Assembly (NCBI RefSeq): GCF_026262505.1 | Contig: NC_067207.1 | Location: 10,260,082 to 10,324,081, forward strand | DNA from: Trichomonas vaginalis G3 | Lineage: Eukaryota; Parabasalia; Trichomonadida; Trichomonadidae | Direction of reading: 5' to 3' | Length of the DNA stretch: 64,000 nt | Shown here: in pieces, positions 50,257-58,553 of the stretch | Position numbering within the stretch: the first letter of the stretch is position 1 | Layout of the letters: each line of letters begins with the position of its first letter | The notes under the pieces: generated by a model | Seen by the model: the letters and a program-made list of their open reading frames with translations, nothing else | Told to the model about the DNA's origin: nothing | Database searches by the model: none | Position numbers and translations under genes: made by a program

Positions 50257-50631
50257 TTACTGAACTGGCTGAATGTCGCCTTCTGTAGTTATAAAGAATG
50301 GTTGACCAGAGAAGTGAAGGAGAGACTGAATTGCCAATTTCATATGGGGTAGGGGGTTCTCCTTGTTTGGTATTTTTATCCAAGGACGTTTGTTTAGGAA
50401 CTTAACAAGAGCTTCTCTTTTGGCGTCCTTTATGCCATCGTAGGCTGTCCCGTCTGGTATTTGAATTGGAATTCCAGTCGAAGTCTCGAGCTGAAGTGTA
50501 GACCTTCCAGAAATAGTGATGAACTTGACCTTGGGCTTCATTACCTTGCGCAAGTAGTCTTTTACGCAGTCGTTAAGTTCAATGAGGTAAATTGCCTCGT
50601 CAAGTCTTTCTTGCATTCCAAGTTCTTCCAT
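50257..50631 (-). CDS. Unknown cargo protein, 124 aa
   Basis: I start it at 50,631 (MEELGMQERLDEAIYLIEL), because the longer frame upstream is only translated 22-bp repeat. The protein has a helical start, a middle beta-like segment (VKFITISGRSTLQLE) and a conserved-looking KREALVKFLNKRPWIKIPNK. Function unknown. It is divergent from 50,835 with the 22-bp array between them. Part of the same gene, with the array, is present in copy A near 8565-8630. Confidence 0.55.
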   Translation of the reverse strand: MEELGMQERLDEAIYLIELNDCVKDYLRKVMKPKVKFITISGRSTLQLETSTGIPIQIPDGTAYDGIKDAKREALVKFLNKRPWIKIPNKENPLPHMKLAIQSLLHFSGQPFFITTEGDIQPVQ

Positions 50632-50632
50632 C

Positions 50633-50830
50633 CGACAGGAAAATATTTTCCCGACAAAGGGAAAAATTTTTCCTTCCGACAGGAAGAACTCTTCCAGTTG
50701 TCCGTCCGTAAACCATTCAAATTTTCGAAAATTGAGAACTTTTTGGTCGAACTTCAGAAAAAGTTTTTCCTTCCGACAGAAAAAGTTTTTCCTTCCGACA
50801 GAAAAAGTTCTTCCATCCGACAGGACACAA
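50633..50830. repeat. 22-bp minisatellite between divergent genes (copy B)
   Basis: Units around CCGACAGAAAAAGTTTTTCC, about six to seven including variants, split by the same unique stretch (ATTTTCGAAAATTGAGAAC) as in copy A. It fills the whole space between the starts of two divergent genes, so it sits where their promoters should be. Confidence 0.9.
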
Positions 50831-50834
50831 ACGG

Positions 50835-51419
50835 ATGACTGACGTTCCTCTTCCTGAATGCCTTCCAAAGCCAGAAGAACCGAAAGCTGCAGAACCACAA
50901 CAGTCTCCTCAGCAACCTCAGTTCCAGCAAGTACCTCCGAATTACTACCAATTTCCACCTCAAGGCTACTACCCACCACAAGGCTTCCCGAACTACCCTC
51001 CTCAGCCTCTGCCTTACTTCCCCAACCCTTGGTTGTTCCAGCAAGCTCCACCCCAGCAATTCCAATTCCAATCTCAATCGAAGAGAGACCAAGACTTCGA
51101 AGAAGGTCTGAACCGCTTACGCAAAGAGTATGCTACAGCTCCAATGGAAGACGACAGGCTTTCAGTCTCTTCCCTCAAATCGACCGATTCGACTCGTACC
51201 ACAGATTCGGTTCGTGACCGTGAAGACTACCTCAAGCAGTCTGAGAGACTCTTCATCCTACAACCATTTACAGTTGGAGCTCTCAAGAACATGCGCAATT
51301 ACGAAGGTCAGACACCAGCTGGAGACCGCAAAACAGACGTACTCGCAAGAGCCGTCCAGCTCGTCAAAACAAAGACGGAGATAGTCGACTTCATACTTGC
51401 AGCTTGCCCTTACAAGTAA
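50835..51419 (+). CDS. Pro/Gln/Tyr-rich cargo protein, 194 aa
   Basis: Begins MTDVPLPECLPKPEEP; residues about 20-85 are Pro/Gln/Tyr/Phe-rich (QGYYPPQGFPNYPPQP), a low-complexity region typical of self-associating or capsid-linking proteins, then a charged, Ser-rich linker (about 115-140) and a helical C-terminus (VLARAVQLVKTKTEIVDFIL). No family recognised. G+C is higher than in core genes. A short piece of its 5' end also exists in copy A near 8928-9000. Confidence 0.6.
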   Translation: MTDVPLPECLPKPEEPKAAEPQQSPQQPQFQQVPPNYYQFPPQGYYPPQGFPNYPPQPLPYFPNPWLFQQAPPQQFQFQSQSKRDQDFEEGLNRLRKEYATAPMEDDRLSVSSLKSTDSTRTTDSVRDREDYLKQSERLFILQPFTVGALKNMRNYEGQTPAGDRKTDVLARAVQLVKTKTEIVDFILAACPYK

Positions 51420-51447
51420 AAAAATAAACAATTACGAATTAAACTTT

Positions 51448-51648
51448 TTACTCTTTCTTTTCTGAGTTGTTTAGAGCTGGTTTCTCTTGTAGAAACCTTT
51501 CGTACTCTTCCATGGTCATGTAATTGCGAATTTGGTACGCAATTCCAGGTTCGTTGTTTTTGAACCTGATGTATGTAACGCTTCCATCCTCCTCAGGGAA
51601 GTAAGCTGCTAACATCTGACCAAGTTTTCTCGGTGACTCGGAGCTCAT
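51448..51648 (-). CDS. Unknown cargo protein, 66 aa
   Basis: Start MSSESPRKLGQMLAAYFPEE; compact, with a likely beta segment (VTYIRFKNNEPGIAYQIRNY) and a charged end. TGACATTTTT stands just before the ATG, like the 85-aa gene. Not recognised. Confidence 0.5.
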   Translation of the reverse strand: MSSESPRKLGQMLAAYFPEEDGSVTYIRFKNNEPGIAYQIRNYMTMEEYERFLQEKPALNNSEKKE

Positions 51649-51683
51649 AAAAATGTCACTTTTTAAACGTTAAGTTTTTAGTC

Positions 51684-51872
51684 TTAATTTACCCTTTGTT
51701 TGTCAAGGTAGTATTGGAGTGCAATTTCTCCAAATTCTCTGTGTCGGAGTTCTTCAGCATTTTCCAAGGTGTACCTGGAGAACTCAAAGAAGTTGTCAAG
51801 AACATACTGCCATGCTGCTCTTCTGAGTTCGTCGGTATTTTGGAAGTGTTGCACCTTCGAGTCTTCGGACAT
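51684..51872 (-). CDS. Unknown cargo protein, 62 aa
   Basis: I place the start at 51,872 (MSEDSKVQHFQNTDELRRAA) because TCATTTTTTT lies at 51,874-51,883 on that strand; a longer in-frame start upstream would skip this initiator. Helical, with an acidic and aromatic composition. Its beginning (MSE..) and promoter resemble those of the 177-aa gene. Confidence 0.55.
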   Translation of the reverse strand: MSEDSKVQHFQNTDELRRAAWQYVLDNFFEFSRYTLENAEELRHREFGEIALQYYLDKQRVN

Positions 51873-51873
51873 G

Positions 51874-51883
51874 AAAAAAATGA
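51874..51883 (-). promoter_or_regulatory. Trichomonas-type initiator
   Basis: TCATTTTTTT just before the 62-aa gene; decides the start. Confidence 0.55.
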
Positions 51884-51916
51884 CACTTTTTCTATTAAAC
51901 CGTTTTGGCATTTCTC

Positions 51917-52095
51917 ATGAGTGAGTATAGTTCTGCCGAACCATTGGAAGAGAAGAAGTACCTTGCTGGCAAAAGACAAAAATAGTTGCCTTAGTTGTCA
52001 TTGCAATTGTACTCGTAATTGAATTCATTGTACTTCTCTTCACGTACATAAAACTCAGCAATGGTATTTGCTTTAAGAAGCTACCATCTTACTAA
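51917..52095 (+). pseudogene. Small membrane-protein locus (broken)
   Basis: Starts MSEYSSAEPLEEKKYL; downstream there is a strongly hydrophobic stretch (VALVVIAIVLVIEFIVLLF) followed by a basic tail ending KKLPSY. This suggests a single-span membrane protein of the cargo zone. Broken. It ends just before the ATPase gene, on the other strand. Confidence 0.4.
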
Positions 52096-52114
52096 GACTA
52101 AACACTTAGATTTT

Positions 52115-52990
52115 TCAAGCTTGACTTTTTACAATTTGAACTTTGTTTGCGTAGATATGAATTCTGAAAGAAGTATGAGGGTCTTGTATGACTTTGTACT
52201 TCTCCCATAGTTCATGTCTGTCAAACTTACCTGCCATGGACTCTTTCATAAGTTCCATGAAATCGTCTTCGGACAATCCGGGGAAAAGTATTATGTCAGT
52301 AAGTATTCTTTTAACATCCTTACTTAAACTCTTTGCTGTCTGTACACAAATGACAACTGAGATGTTAAAGTGTCTGAGCTTCTTAAGAATTCGACACATA
52401 TCTTGTTCTCTGTTCTTTAACAAAGGATGAGAGGCGAAATCATCTAAGATAAGAAGACATCTATGAGGGTAAGTCTTCCAATCGTAAGATTGCAATTTCT
52501 TCGAAATGTATTCTATCTCTTTCTGTTTGTTTCTGAAGTGTTTCTTCTCTAATATTCTCTGCATTTCCTCATTAGGGTCTTTAAACTTAGAATTTATATA
52601 CTCATTTATAGCATTATACTTCAAAACTCTTCTTTGGTACTTCTTTATCCAATCTAACAACTCAGTATCCTTTATACATACTAACTTAGACTTCTTTATA
52701 ATATCTTTGAACGAATTGACGGTTTGGTCAAATTGACCAGAAGTCGAACAAATAACAACTAACTCATAGAATGGGTTCTTCTCATCTAGTTCTTGTTGTT
52801 GTGCAGCCATTTTAAGATAAGTGAAAGTCTTACCAGACCCAGGTGGTGCAATTAGACCTGTTATACCATTCTGAGCAAATAAGAACTTGTCATGTATAGG
52901 CTTTATCTGAGCATTTTCTAACTTCCTCTTGTTCTTGTTTAAAACATTCTCAAATTTCTTGTCAATGTCAGCAAACTTTTTTTCTAACAT
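52115..52990 (-). CDS. A32-like (FtsK/HerA) genome-packaging ATPase
   Basis: Pumps element DNA into the capsid in the known family. From the start at 52,990 (MLEKKFADIDKKF) 291 codons are open. The Walker A motif is GLIAPPGSGKTFTY, Walker B is CLLILDDFAS, and the following strand VVICVQTAKSL holds the sensor Gln, as in poxvirus A32 and Polinton ATPases. A longer frame starts at 53,092 but would overlap the divergent 53,027 gene, and the leader TTTTTCTAAAAAT lies right before 52,990, so I prefer the shorter form. One of the four Polinton hallmark genes. Confidence 0.9.
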   Translation of the reverse strand: MLEKKFADIDKKFENVLNKNKRKLENAQIKPIHDKFLFAQNGITGLIAPPGSGKTFTYLKMAAQQQELDEKNPFYELVVICSTSGQFDQTVNSFKDIIKKSKLVCIKDTELLDWIKKYQRRVLKYNAINEYINSKFKDPNEEMQRILEKKHFRNKQKEIEYISKKLQSYDWKTYPHRCLLILDDFASHPLLKNREQDMCRILKKLRHFNISVVICVQTAKSLSKDVKRILTDIILFPGLSEDDFMELMKESMAGKFDRHELWEKYKVIQDPHTSFRIHIYANKVQIVKSQA

Positions 52991-53026
52991 ATTTTTAGAA
53001 AAATTAAAATTTTTATCTTTTAGAAA
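52991..53026. promoter_or_regulatory. 36-bp divergent promoter (ATPase / 53,027 gene)
   Basis: Plus strand reads TTTTTATCTTTTAGAAA before the ATG at 53,027; the minus strand reads TTTTTCTAAAAAT before 52,990. Both fit the core-gene leader. Confidence 0.5.
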
Positions 53027-53476
53027 ATGTCTAGCGATTTCGCTATCTATATTCGAGACAAACTTTTTGACAGCAAAACATCTGTCGACCATAAAATCTT
53101 ACATAGTGTAAACAAGAAAGGTGAATTTGTTCTAAAGTTCTGTTTCTGGGAATATGACAAGAACCATAAAACATTACAAAGAGCAGTCTTAAAATTTGTC
53201 AATGACAGACTTGTTGACAGAGATGACGCCGATTGGAAAGATGAAGTCCAACAAAAGTTCTTAGAATGCAAAGAAGACACATGCGGTGTTCTTGAAGATG
53301 AAATAGAAAACAGAATAGATGAGCTATTAAAGGACAAAGAACTTTTACATAAATATGGTTCTGAGAAATTTGACATATCTCCACCAGAGAAGAAGAAGAA
53401 AGAAAAGAAAGAGAAAAAAGTAGAAGAGAAGAAAGAACCTGAACCAGTTCCAGAGAAAAAGAAATTTGACATGTAA
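53027..53476 (+). CDS. Unknown Polinton protein, 149 aa
   Basis: Open. Begins MSSDFAIYIRDKLF; residues about 35-110 are helical with Trp and Phe (FWEYDKNHKTLQRAVLKFV), and the last 35 residues are almost only Lys, Glu and Pro. No family recognised. Divergent from the ATPase gene and convergent with the next gene; also present in copy A, so a core gene. Confidence 0.65.
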   Translation: MSSDFAIYIRDKLFDSKTSVDHKILHSVNKKGEFVLKFCFWEYDKNHKTLQRAVLKFVNDRLVDRDDADWKDEVQQKFLECKEDTCGVLEDEIENRIDELLKDKELLHKYGSEKFDISPPEKKKKEKKEKKVEEKKEPEPVPEKKKFDM

Positions 53477-53492
53477 AAATAAAATTTTATTT

Positions 53493-53912
53493 TTAGAACA
53501 TTTCTGGGTCAATGTCAATGTTCTCTTCCTCTTTAGGAGTAAACACTGGCTTAGACTCTAAAATCTTTTTACCCAATTTACCTTGAACTTCTACAACTTT
53601 AGACTCATAATATTCATAGTCGTCTGTCTTCTTTGGTTCATAAGGTATAACAAGTTTGTATGCTTTGCCTTCTTTAAGGTTTGAGAACCTTCTGTCAAAA
53701 CTTTCTTTGACTGTTAACAAACCTTCTATGTCTAAGTCTTCAAATTTCGCACCATTTTTAGTCACAATAGCAAACTTAACTGGTTCGATGTTCCAAACTT
53801 TGCTGAATGAAGACTTTTCAAAATGGTAGAAGTAAACATTCAAATATGTGAATGGGTCTAGTTCTTCTTTAAGTCCTGACATGTACTTGTTTACTGAAAT
53901 ATATTTCGTCAT
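53493..53912 (-). CDS. Unknown Polinton protein, 139 aa
   Basis: Open, start MTKYISVNKYMSGLKEEL. Mixed alpha/beta with a likely beta sheet (PFTYLNVYFYHFEKSSF, PVKFAIVTKNGAKF) and an acidic end with IDIDPEMF. Leader TTTTTTTATCCGATAGAAAAG precedes the ATG. Also in copy A. A small single-strand-binding or similar replication role would suit its place next to the helicase, but nothing in the sequence proves it. Confidence 0.6.
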   Translation of the reverse strand: MTKYISVNKYMSGLKEELDPFTYLNVYFYHFEKSSFSKVWNIEPVKFAIVTKNGAKFEDLDIEGLLTVKESFDRRFSNLKEGKAYKLVIPYEPKKTDDYEYYESKVVEVQGKLGKKILESKPVFTPKEEENIDIDPEMF

Positions 53913-53948
53913 CTTTTCTATCGGATAAAAAAATATTTTTTTTAAAAT

Positions 53949-55182
53949 TTACTCAGAAAAATTTTTCTTTGTATATACACCATTCTGTACGTCTAAAAGA
54001 CTTTTGACATTTGCCAAGAATGTTCGTTTAGAAGCTGCCATATAACCATATTCTTGACAATATTGTTTATATTCATCATATAAAGACTTTTCATCTAAAC
54101 ACTCAAAGTCGCTTTCTTCTATGAACAGTTCATATACACTCTTGTTTGCTTCTAACAATGTTTGTCTCTCTTCGGTATGTGGAATTTGTCTTGGATTGAA
54201 CTTAGAAATATCTAATGTCATGAAATATGAGAACAAGTGGTTGTAAAAGTCAGATGTCAAAGTTTCTGCTAAGTCGTCAAAATATTCTGTATCTTGCATA
54301 TGAGAATCTGACGTTCTGACAACTACATATCTTCTGTCAGAACTTTCTAACTTCATCGGAACAGCATTGTTTGAAACCATAATGAAGTTTGCAACATTTT
54401 CACAAACTCTTTGGTCTTTATACTTTCTTTCAACAACTCCAACTTTGTCTGTTATAAGACTCTTCAAAGCATCTGAGTTCAAAACTTTTGTTGTATCTAT
54501 ACTTTGAAGTTCATTGCAAACTATAAGTTTCATATTCTCTATTGAGGAGTTAAACTTGCCACAGATGTTTTCTAAGTTTGTCATATTCGGATTCGAATAA
54601 CCTTCTAACAGTTTGCATAAGATATCTGTAAAGAATGTGTTCTTACCTGTTCCTTGTTTTCCAATTATAATGAGAGCAGTTTCATTTTTAGCACTTGGAT
54701 GTTGTAAGATGTTTGCAAACCAACATAAGATATACTCATAAACCTTTTCGTTTCCATTGCATATAATTTCTTTGACATGGTCTAACCAAGCTTCTATAAT
54801 ATTTTCTTTCCATTCTACTTGTTCATATTTATATCCAGTGAAGATAGAATAGAAGTTTGGAGAAGGTGTATAAACTTTATACCTCGAACTGAAAAATCTT
54901 CTAACTTTGACAATAAGATATCCCAAGCATCTAACATCTTCATGCCAACTTGTACACTTTTATTTTCTTAAGTTTCTGTCTACATTCTTGTTCTGAAACT
55001 ATTGTTGCTCTTGGTTTGTTAAAGACAACATCCCATTCTTTCATGACATAACATTCTGGGGCAGAGTCAACATAAATGACTAAACGTTTCAAATTCTCGA
55101 CTGCTTTGTTATAGTCTCTAAATGGACACATATTTCTGAATGCTTGGAAGTCATAAAAATCTGAAACATCTATTCTGTACAT
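53949..55182 (-). pseudogene. D5-like superfamily 3 helicase (copy B, fossil)
   Basis: Replicative helicase type of poxviruses and other large DNA viruses. The long open part (53,949-54,926) carries Walker A IIIGKQGTGKNTFF, Walker B MKLIVCNEL and the SF3 motif C-like ANFIMVSNN, followed by a conserved-looking winged-helix region. The N-terminal part begins MYRIDVSDFYDFQAF at 55,182, preceded by TTTTTATAAAAATG. Too short for a fused primase. The locus carries very few breaks. The combination of a D5-like helicase with protein-primed PolB is notable. Confidence 0.88.
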
Positions 55183-55211
55183 TTTTATAAAAATAAAAAA
55201 AATATTATTTT

Positions 55212-56011
55212 TTATTCTTGACTTTGTTGTTCCATTTGTTGCATTTGTTGTTCTTGAGCTATTTGTTGTTGAAGTTGTTCTTGTAATACAATACTTTCAC
55301 CAGTTGCATCTTCCAATTCGAAACTTTCTGCCGTCATTGACAAATACATAGGACATAAAAGTTTTACAGGAACAAAGTTTGCGTCAACTAATGTCAACGT
55401 TATACTTGCCAAAGTGTTTGAGTTCACTAAGGTTGAAAATTCTGCATTCGAATGAACAATAGGCAAACCAGCAGAGAAAGTATTGTTTATACGCATAAGT
55501 ATCTTTTGGTCATAATAGTTTCTGTCGACATTCGAATAACACTTTGAACCTAAGTTTGAAACAATATATAAGATTGGTGTGCTTAATGTCAATGGAATAG
55601 ACATTCCTTGTATGACACCTTTTCCTGTTATAGGAAACTGTTGGTAGTAAAAACCAGAAATAAGTTTTGTATTATAGCTCATATCGTTTATAGTAAACTC
55701 AGTCGGACATCCAAACATAATGAAACCTGCTCTAGTTGCAGCACATGTTACACCCGTACTTAAAGTATTAAATAAGTCAACAAAACCTGTTGGTGGTATA
55801 TCTGAGTAAGTATCTTCAAAGGAGTATTTTTTACCATTCACAACAATAAAGTCTTCTGGTGTCAAAAGAGCAAAACAGGCTTTTAGTCGTCATTGTGTTT
55901 AAGGTTAGTTTACAATATCGTCCTTGAGGACTTTGTAAGTTTGTTGTTATAGAATTATATGACTCAGGGTTTTTAGTCGTAATAGTATAAACCATTATGT
56001 CTTCTGCCATT
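55212..56011 (-). pseudogene. Probable penton/minor capsid protein (copy B, fossil)
   Basis: The open 217-codon part is beta-rich (GFIMFGCPTEFTINDMSYN, GMSIPLTLSTPILYIVSN) and ends in a Gln-rich tail. Length, strand richness and place between helicase and major capsid fit the single jelly-roll minor capsid (penton) of Polintons; this is inference from position and composition. A coding-like start lies at 56,011 (MAEDIMVYTITTKN). Lightly broken. Confidence 0.6.
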
Positions 56012-56106
56012 TACTTAGCAAATAAATTTTAATGAAATGTTGTGGTCGTCAAATATTTTTATAACGTCTGGGAAACTATATTTTAAGTTCAACGTTTCAC
56101 CTCCTT

Positions 56107-56592
56107 TCATACGTATATCTTGTCAATGACATTATATGAAACACCACAGCAACCAATGTCGGGTTCTATTTCTTTGATGTTTATATCGTCTGCCTCTGTC
56201 AAAAGTTTCAATAGTTCTTTCAAAACTTCATGAGGTGCAATGACATATGAGTTCACTTTTACAGGGTTGTGTTCGACCAAGTTTAACATTATACTTAAAG
56301 CTTGACAAATCTTCTCCTGAGTTTGAAGTTTGTCTTTCAGTTGTTGGTAGTCATTTCGAATATCTGCAACAGAACTTAAGTCTCTGTTAACATCAGGATA
56401 TGTTGGTTCTTTTACAGGAACAATTGTTATACCATCTTCGTCTTCGTATGGTTTCCCCACTTCAACATCTCTGTCTTTGACATTGACAATAACACTTTGA
56501 CTGTTTGTTTGAGTTGGTGAATTTAACTTCACATCTGCCACTGCCATTAAACCTTTTGAAACACTTACGCTTCTATTTTTCGGAAATGACAT
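56107..56592 (-). CDS. Unknown Polinton protein, 161 aa
   Basis: I start at 56,592 (MSFPKNRSVSVSKGLMAV), because the longer frame would run through the divergent gene and its 18-bp promoter. N-terminal 70 residues are polar (virion-like), followed by a coiled coil (NDYQQLKDKLQTQEKICQAL) and a helical domain. No family recognised. It is kept in both copies next to the capsid genes, which suggests a particle component. Confidence 0.6.
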   Translation of the reverse strand: MSFPKNRSVSVSKGLMAVADVKLNSPTQTNSQSVIVNVKDRDVEVGKPYEDEDGITIVPVKEPTYPDVNRDLSSVADIRNDYQQLKDKLQTQEKICQALSIMLNLVEHNPVKVNSYVIAPHEVLKELLKLLTEADDINIKEIEPDIGCCGVSYNVIDKIYV

Positions 56593-56610
56593 TTTACTTA
56601 GAATAAAAAG
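56593..56610. promoter_or_regulatory. 18-bp divergent promoter (56,592 / 56,611 genes)
   Basis: TTTACTTAGAATAAAAAG between two start codons; the reverse strand reads CTTTTTATTCTAAGTAAA. With its flanking base each direction shows TTTTTA(T/C) or TTTTAC at the same distance from ATG. Same length as the 41,901 promoter. Confidence 0.6.
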
Positions 56611-57030
56611 ATGGACGTATTCGGATATCTTATTGAATTGAAGCAGAACAAAGTTTATACTCACAAACAATACAAATACATTGACAGAATAGTTCTTTAC
56701 ACAAACAATGGAAAATGTTATAGAATAGCAGTTTTTGCTGACCCTAAATATTTTCATAAAGCAAAGAAAGTTGGTATAACTGAAATGGTGAAAGTTCTTG
56801 AAGCAGACAAAAATATAACTTCAAAACTTACAGATATTTCTAAAGGTAAGTTTATCTTACAATATTATGTCAAAACTGGCGTACTGTCAATATTTGACGG
56901 AGAGAAGTCAGTTCAAGAACAACTTACTGACCTGCTGCCAAAATCTGCTCGATGGAAGCTGTCGTTATGCCAATCTGAGGAGCCCCAGCAGGTTTCATCG
57001 AACGAATCTTCAAAAGAGCATCTTCCGTGA
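56611..57030 (+). CDS. Unknown Polinton protein, 139 aa
   Basis: Open, start MDVFGYLIELKQNKVYTHKQ. It has an alternating beta pattern in the first half (DRIVLYTNNGKCYRIAVFAD) and a Ser/Glu-rich tail. No family recognised. Convergent with the major capsid gene, its stop lies six bases from the capsid stop. Kept in copy A. Confidence 0.6.
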   Translation: MDVFGYLIELKQNKVYTHKQYKYIDRIVLYTNNGKCYRIAVFADPKYFHKAKKVGITEMVKVLEADKNITSKLTDISKGKFILQYYVKTGVLSIFDGEKSVQEQLTDLLPKSARWKLSLCQSEEPQQVSSNESSKEHLP

Positions 57031-57036
57031 AAAGTG

Positions 57037-58521
57037 CTATTGGTTTTGTAAACTTCTTTGCTCACCAGTATATTGTATTTGAACTGTACCAACAGTTGAA
57101 ATACCACCCATAAAGTCTTCTGAGTCAGCAAATGGAATGCCAAGCCAAAAGTTTGAACGGTCTCCATTTGTATATTGAGTTTTTTGACCTCCTGTATGAG
57201 TCCATACTTTCACATATGGCATAATAGAACTTTGCATTTCAGGGTTAATAGTTGTTGTGAAGTTGTTGTTAAAGTTCATAGCATCTAATGTCAAGTTGTA
57301 TGACCTCATATCCTCAACTGTAGAATATTCTTCTCTTGGATAATATTTGCCATCTATGTTTATATGATATTTAATACCAGGGTTGTAGAAACAAGAATAG
57401 TCATTTATAGTTCGTCTGAACAGTACAAACATAGTATCTGCATGTTTCATTGCAGTTGTTAAAGCAATATCTGTTCTTGCACCTGCGGCTCCTGGATTTT
57501 GGTTTCCAACTTCACCTGCAAAGTCTTTGACAGATATTTGGTGTATAGGGAACATAAGTGGAACTGCAATATATTTGGCAGCTAAAGCATTTGAAATATC
57601 TGGGTCCAACATATAGACTGCAAGTCTGCTTTCTATTCTCTTGCATTCAAATTTTTCGCATGTGAACTTAACTGGGTCCCAAGCAGTATTGTTGTCTGCT
57701 GTTCCTGAGAAGTAGTAGTTTACTTCAGTGTTGAGGTTTGAGAAACCAAAGTCTAAGTCAACTTTCTCTTTGCACCATTTTCCAAATGGTATGCTGGCAG
57801 CTCCACCAGCTGTATCTGTAATAGTGAATGGGTCTTGTGTTGGTGCAATGACTAAGTTATTTTTGCTTGGAGTAAGTTCAATAGAAATTTTTCCTGCCCA
57901 GTTTGGCAAGTATCTTAAAAACCTGAAGATGAGGAAAGATGACAAAGGAACTCTAAGTTTCAGTTTTACTTTGGTTACTGCTGCTGCAGTTTGTCCAGAA
58001 AGGTTAACATAAACGCCTGGAACGTTAGGGTCAAGTCTTCTTATTTTCTCAATAGTTGCATACTGGTCTGTTTGTTCTCTAGCTTGTGGTTGTACTGAGT
58101 TTCTCAAAGCGAACCATTCATAGTTTGCCCATGTTACTGTTTGAACTAAGTCAGAGTTAGAATATATCTTATATCCCATGAAAACTTCTGGAGCATATTG
58201 GTATCCGACATAGAAAATTCCATTGCAACCTTTCTTGTCAGACAACTTGGCAGAAGGTTTTATTTCAATGTCTTGTTCCACGTATAAGAATGAGTTGTCA
58301 ATAGAAATAATATGAAACCTGTCGCAAGCAATATCTACTGTTGTTGAAGAACCTTCTCCAAACTCACCTACGTTTCCATAAGAAACAGCAGTTGTATATT
58401 CGTAAGTTCCAGGAACTATTTCTGACCTTCTAATGGCATTGTCGCATTCATTATACCATTCGGAAACATTTCCGTTCATGGCATCCAAAACTGTTGGCGT
58501 TATATTCTGAGCGGCGTACAT
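57037..58521 (-). CDS. Major capsid protein, double jelly-roll type, 494 aa
   Basis: Builds the icosahedral shell in the known Polinton/large-DNA-virus family. Fully open, 494 residues, in the usual range. It is beta-rich with two similar halves by composition; blocks that look conserved are IACDRFHIISIDNSFLYVEQ (near 65-85), FLIFRFLRYLPNWAGKISIE (about 205-225) and MFPIHQISVKDFAGE (about 330). Assignment rests on size, beta richness, position next to ATPase and penton-like genes, and its presence in both copies; I cannot run the structure comparison. TTTTTACCCATATGAA stands before the ATG. Confidence 0.75.
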   Translation of the reverse strand: MYAAQNITPTVLDAMNGNVSEWYNECDNAIRRSEIVPGTYEYTTAVSYGNVGEFGEGSSTTVDIACDRFHIISIDNSFLYVEQDIEIKPSAKLSDKKGCNGIFYVGYQYAPEVFMGYKIYSNSDLVQTVTWANYEWFALRNSVQPQAREQTDQYATIEKIRRLDPNVPGVYVNLSGQTAAAVTKVKLKLRVPLSSFLIFRFLRYLPNWAGKISIELTPSKNNLVIAPTQDPFTITDTAGGAASIPFGKWCKEKVDLDFGFSNLNTEVNYYFSGTADNNTAWDPVKFTCEKFECKRIESRLAVYMLDPDISNALAAKYIAVPLMFPIHQISVKDFAGEVGNQNPGAAGARTDIALTTAMKHADTMFVLFRRTINDYSCFYNPGIKYHINIDGKYYPREEYSTVEDMRSYNLTLDAMNFNNNFTTTINPEMQSSIMPYVKVWTHTGGQKTQYTNGDRSNFWLGIPFADSEDFMGGISTVGTVQIQYTGEQRSLQNQ

Positions 58522-58537
58522 TTCATATGGGTAAAAA
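58522..58537 (-). promoter_or_regulatory. Core-gene leader before the capsid gene
   Basis: Reads TTTTTACCCATATGAA directly before the ATG on the minus strand; identical before the copy A capsid gene. Confidence 0.6.
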
Positions 58538-58553
58538 TATAGAATAGTTGGAT

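Noticed and set aside
50632-51092. Upstream extension of the 124-aa gene through the repeats
   Set aside because: It crosses the 22-bp array and the divergent Pro-rich gene; the ATG at 50,631 is more credible.
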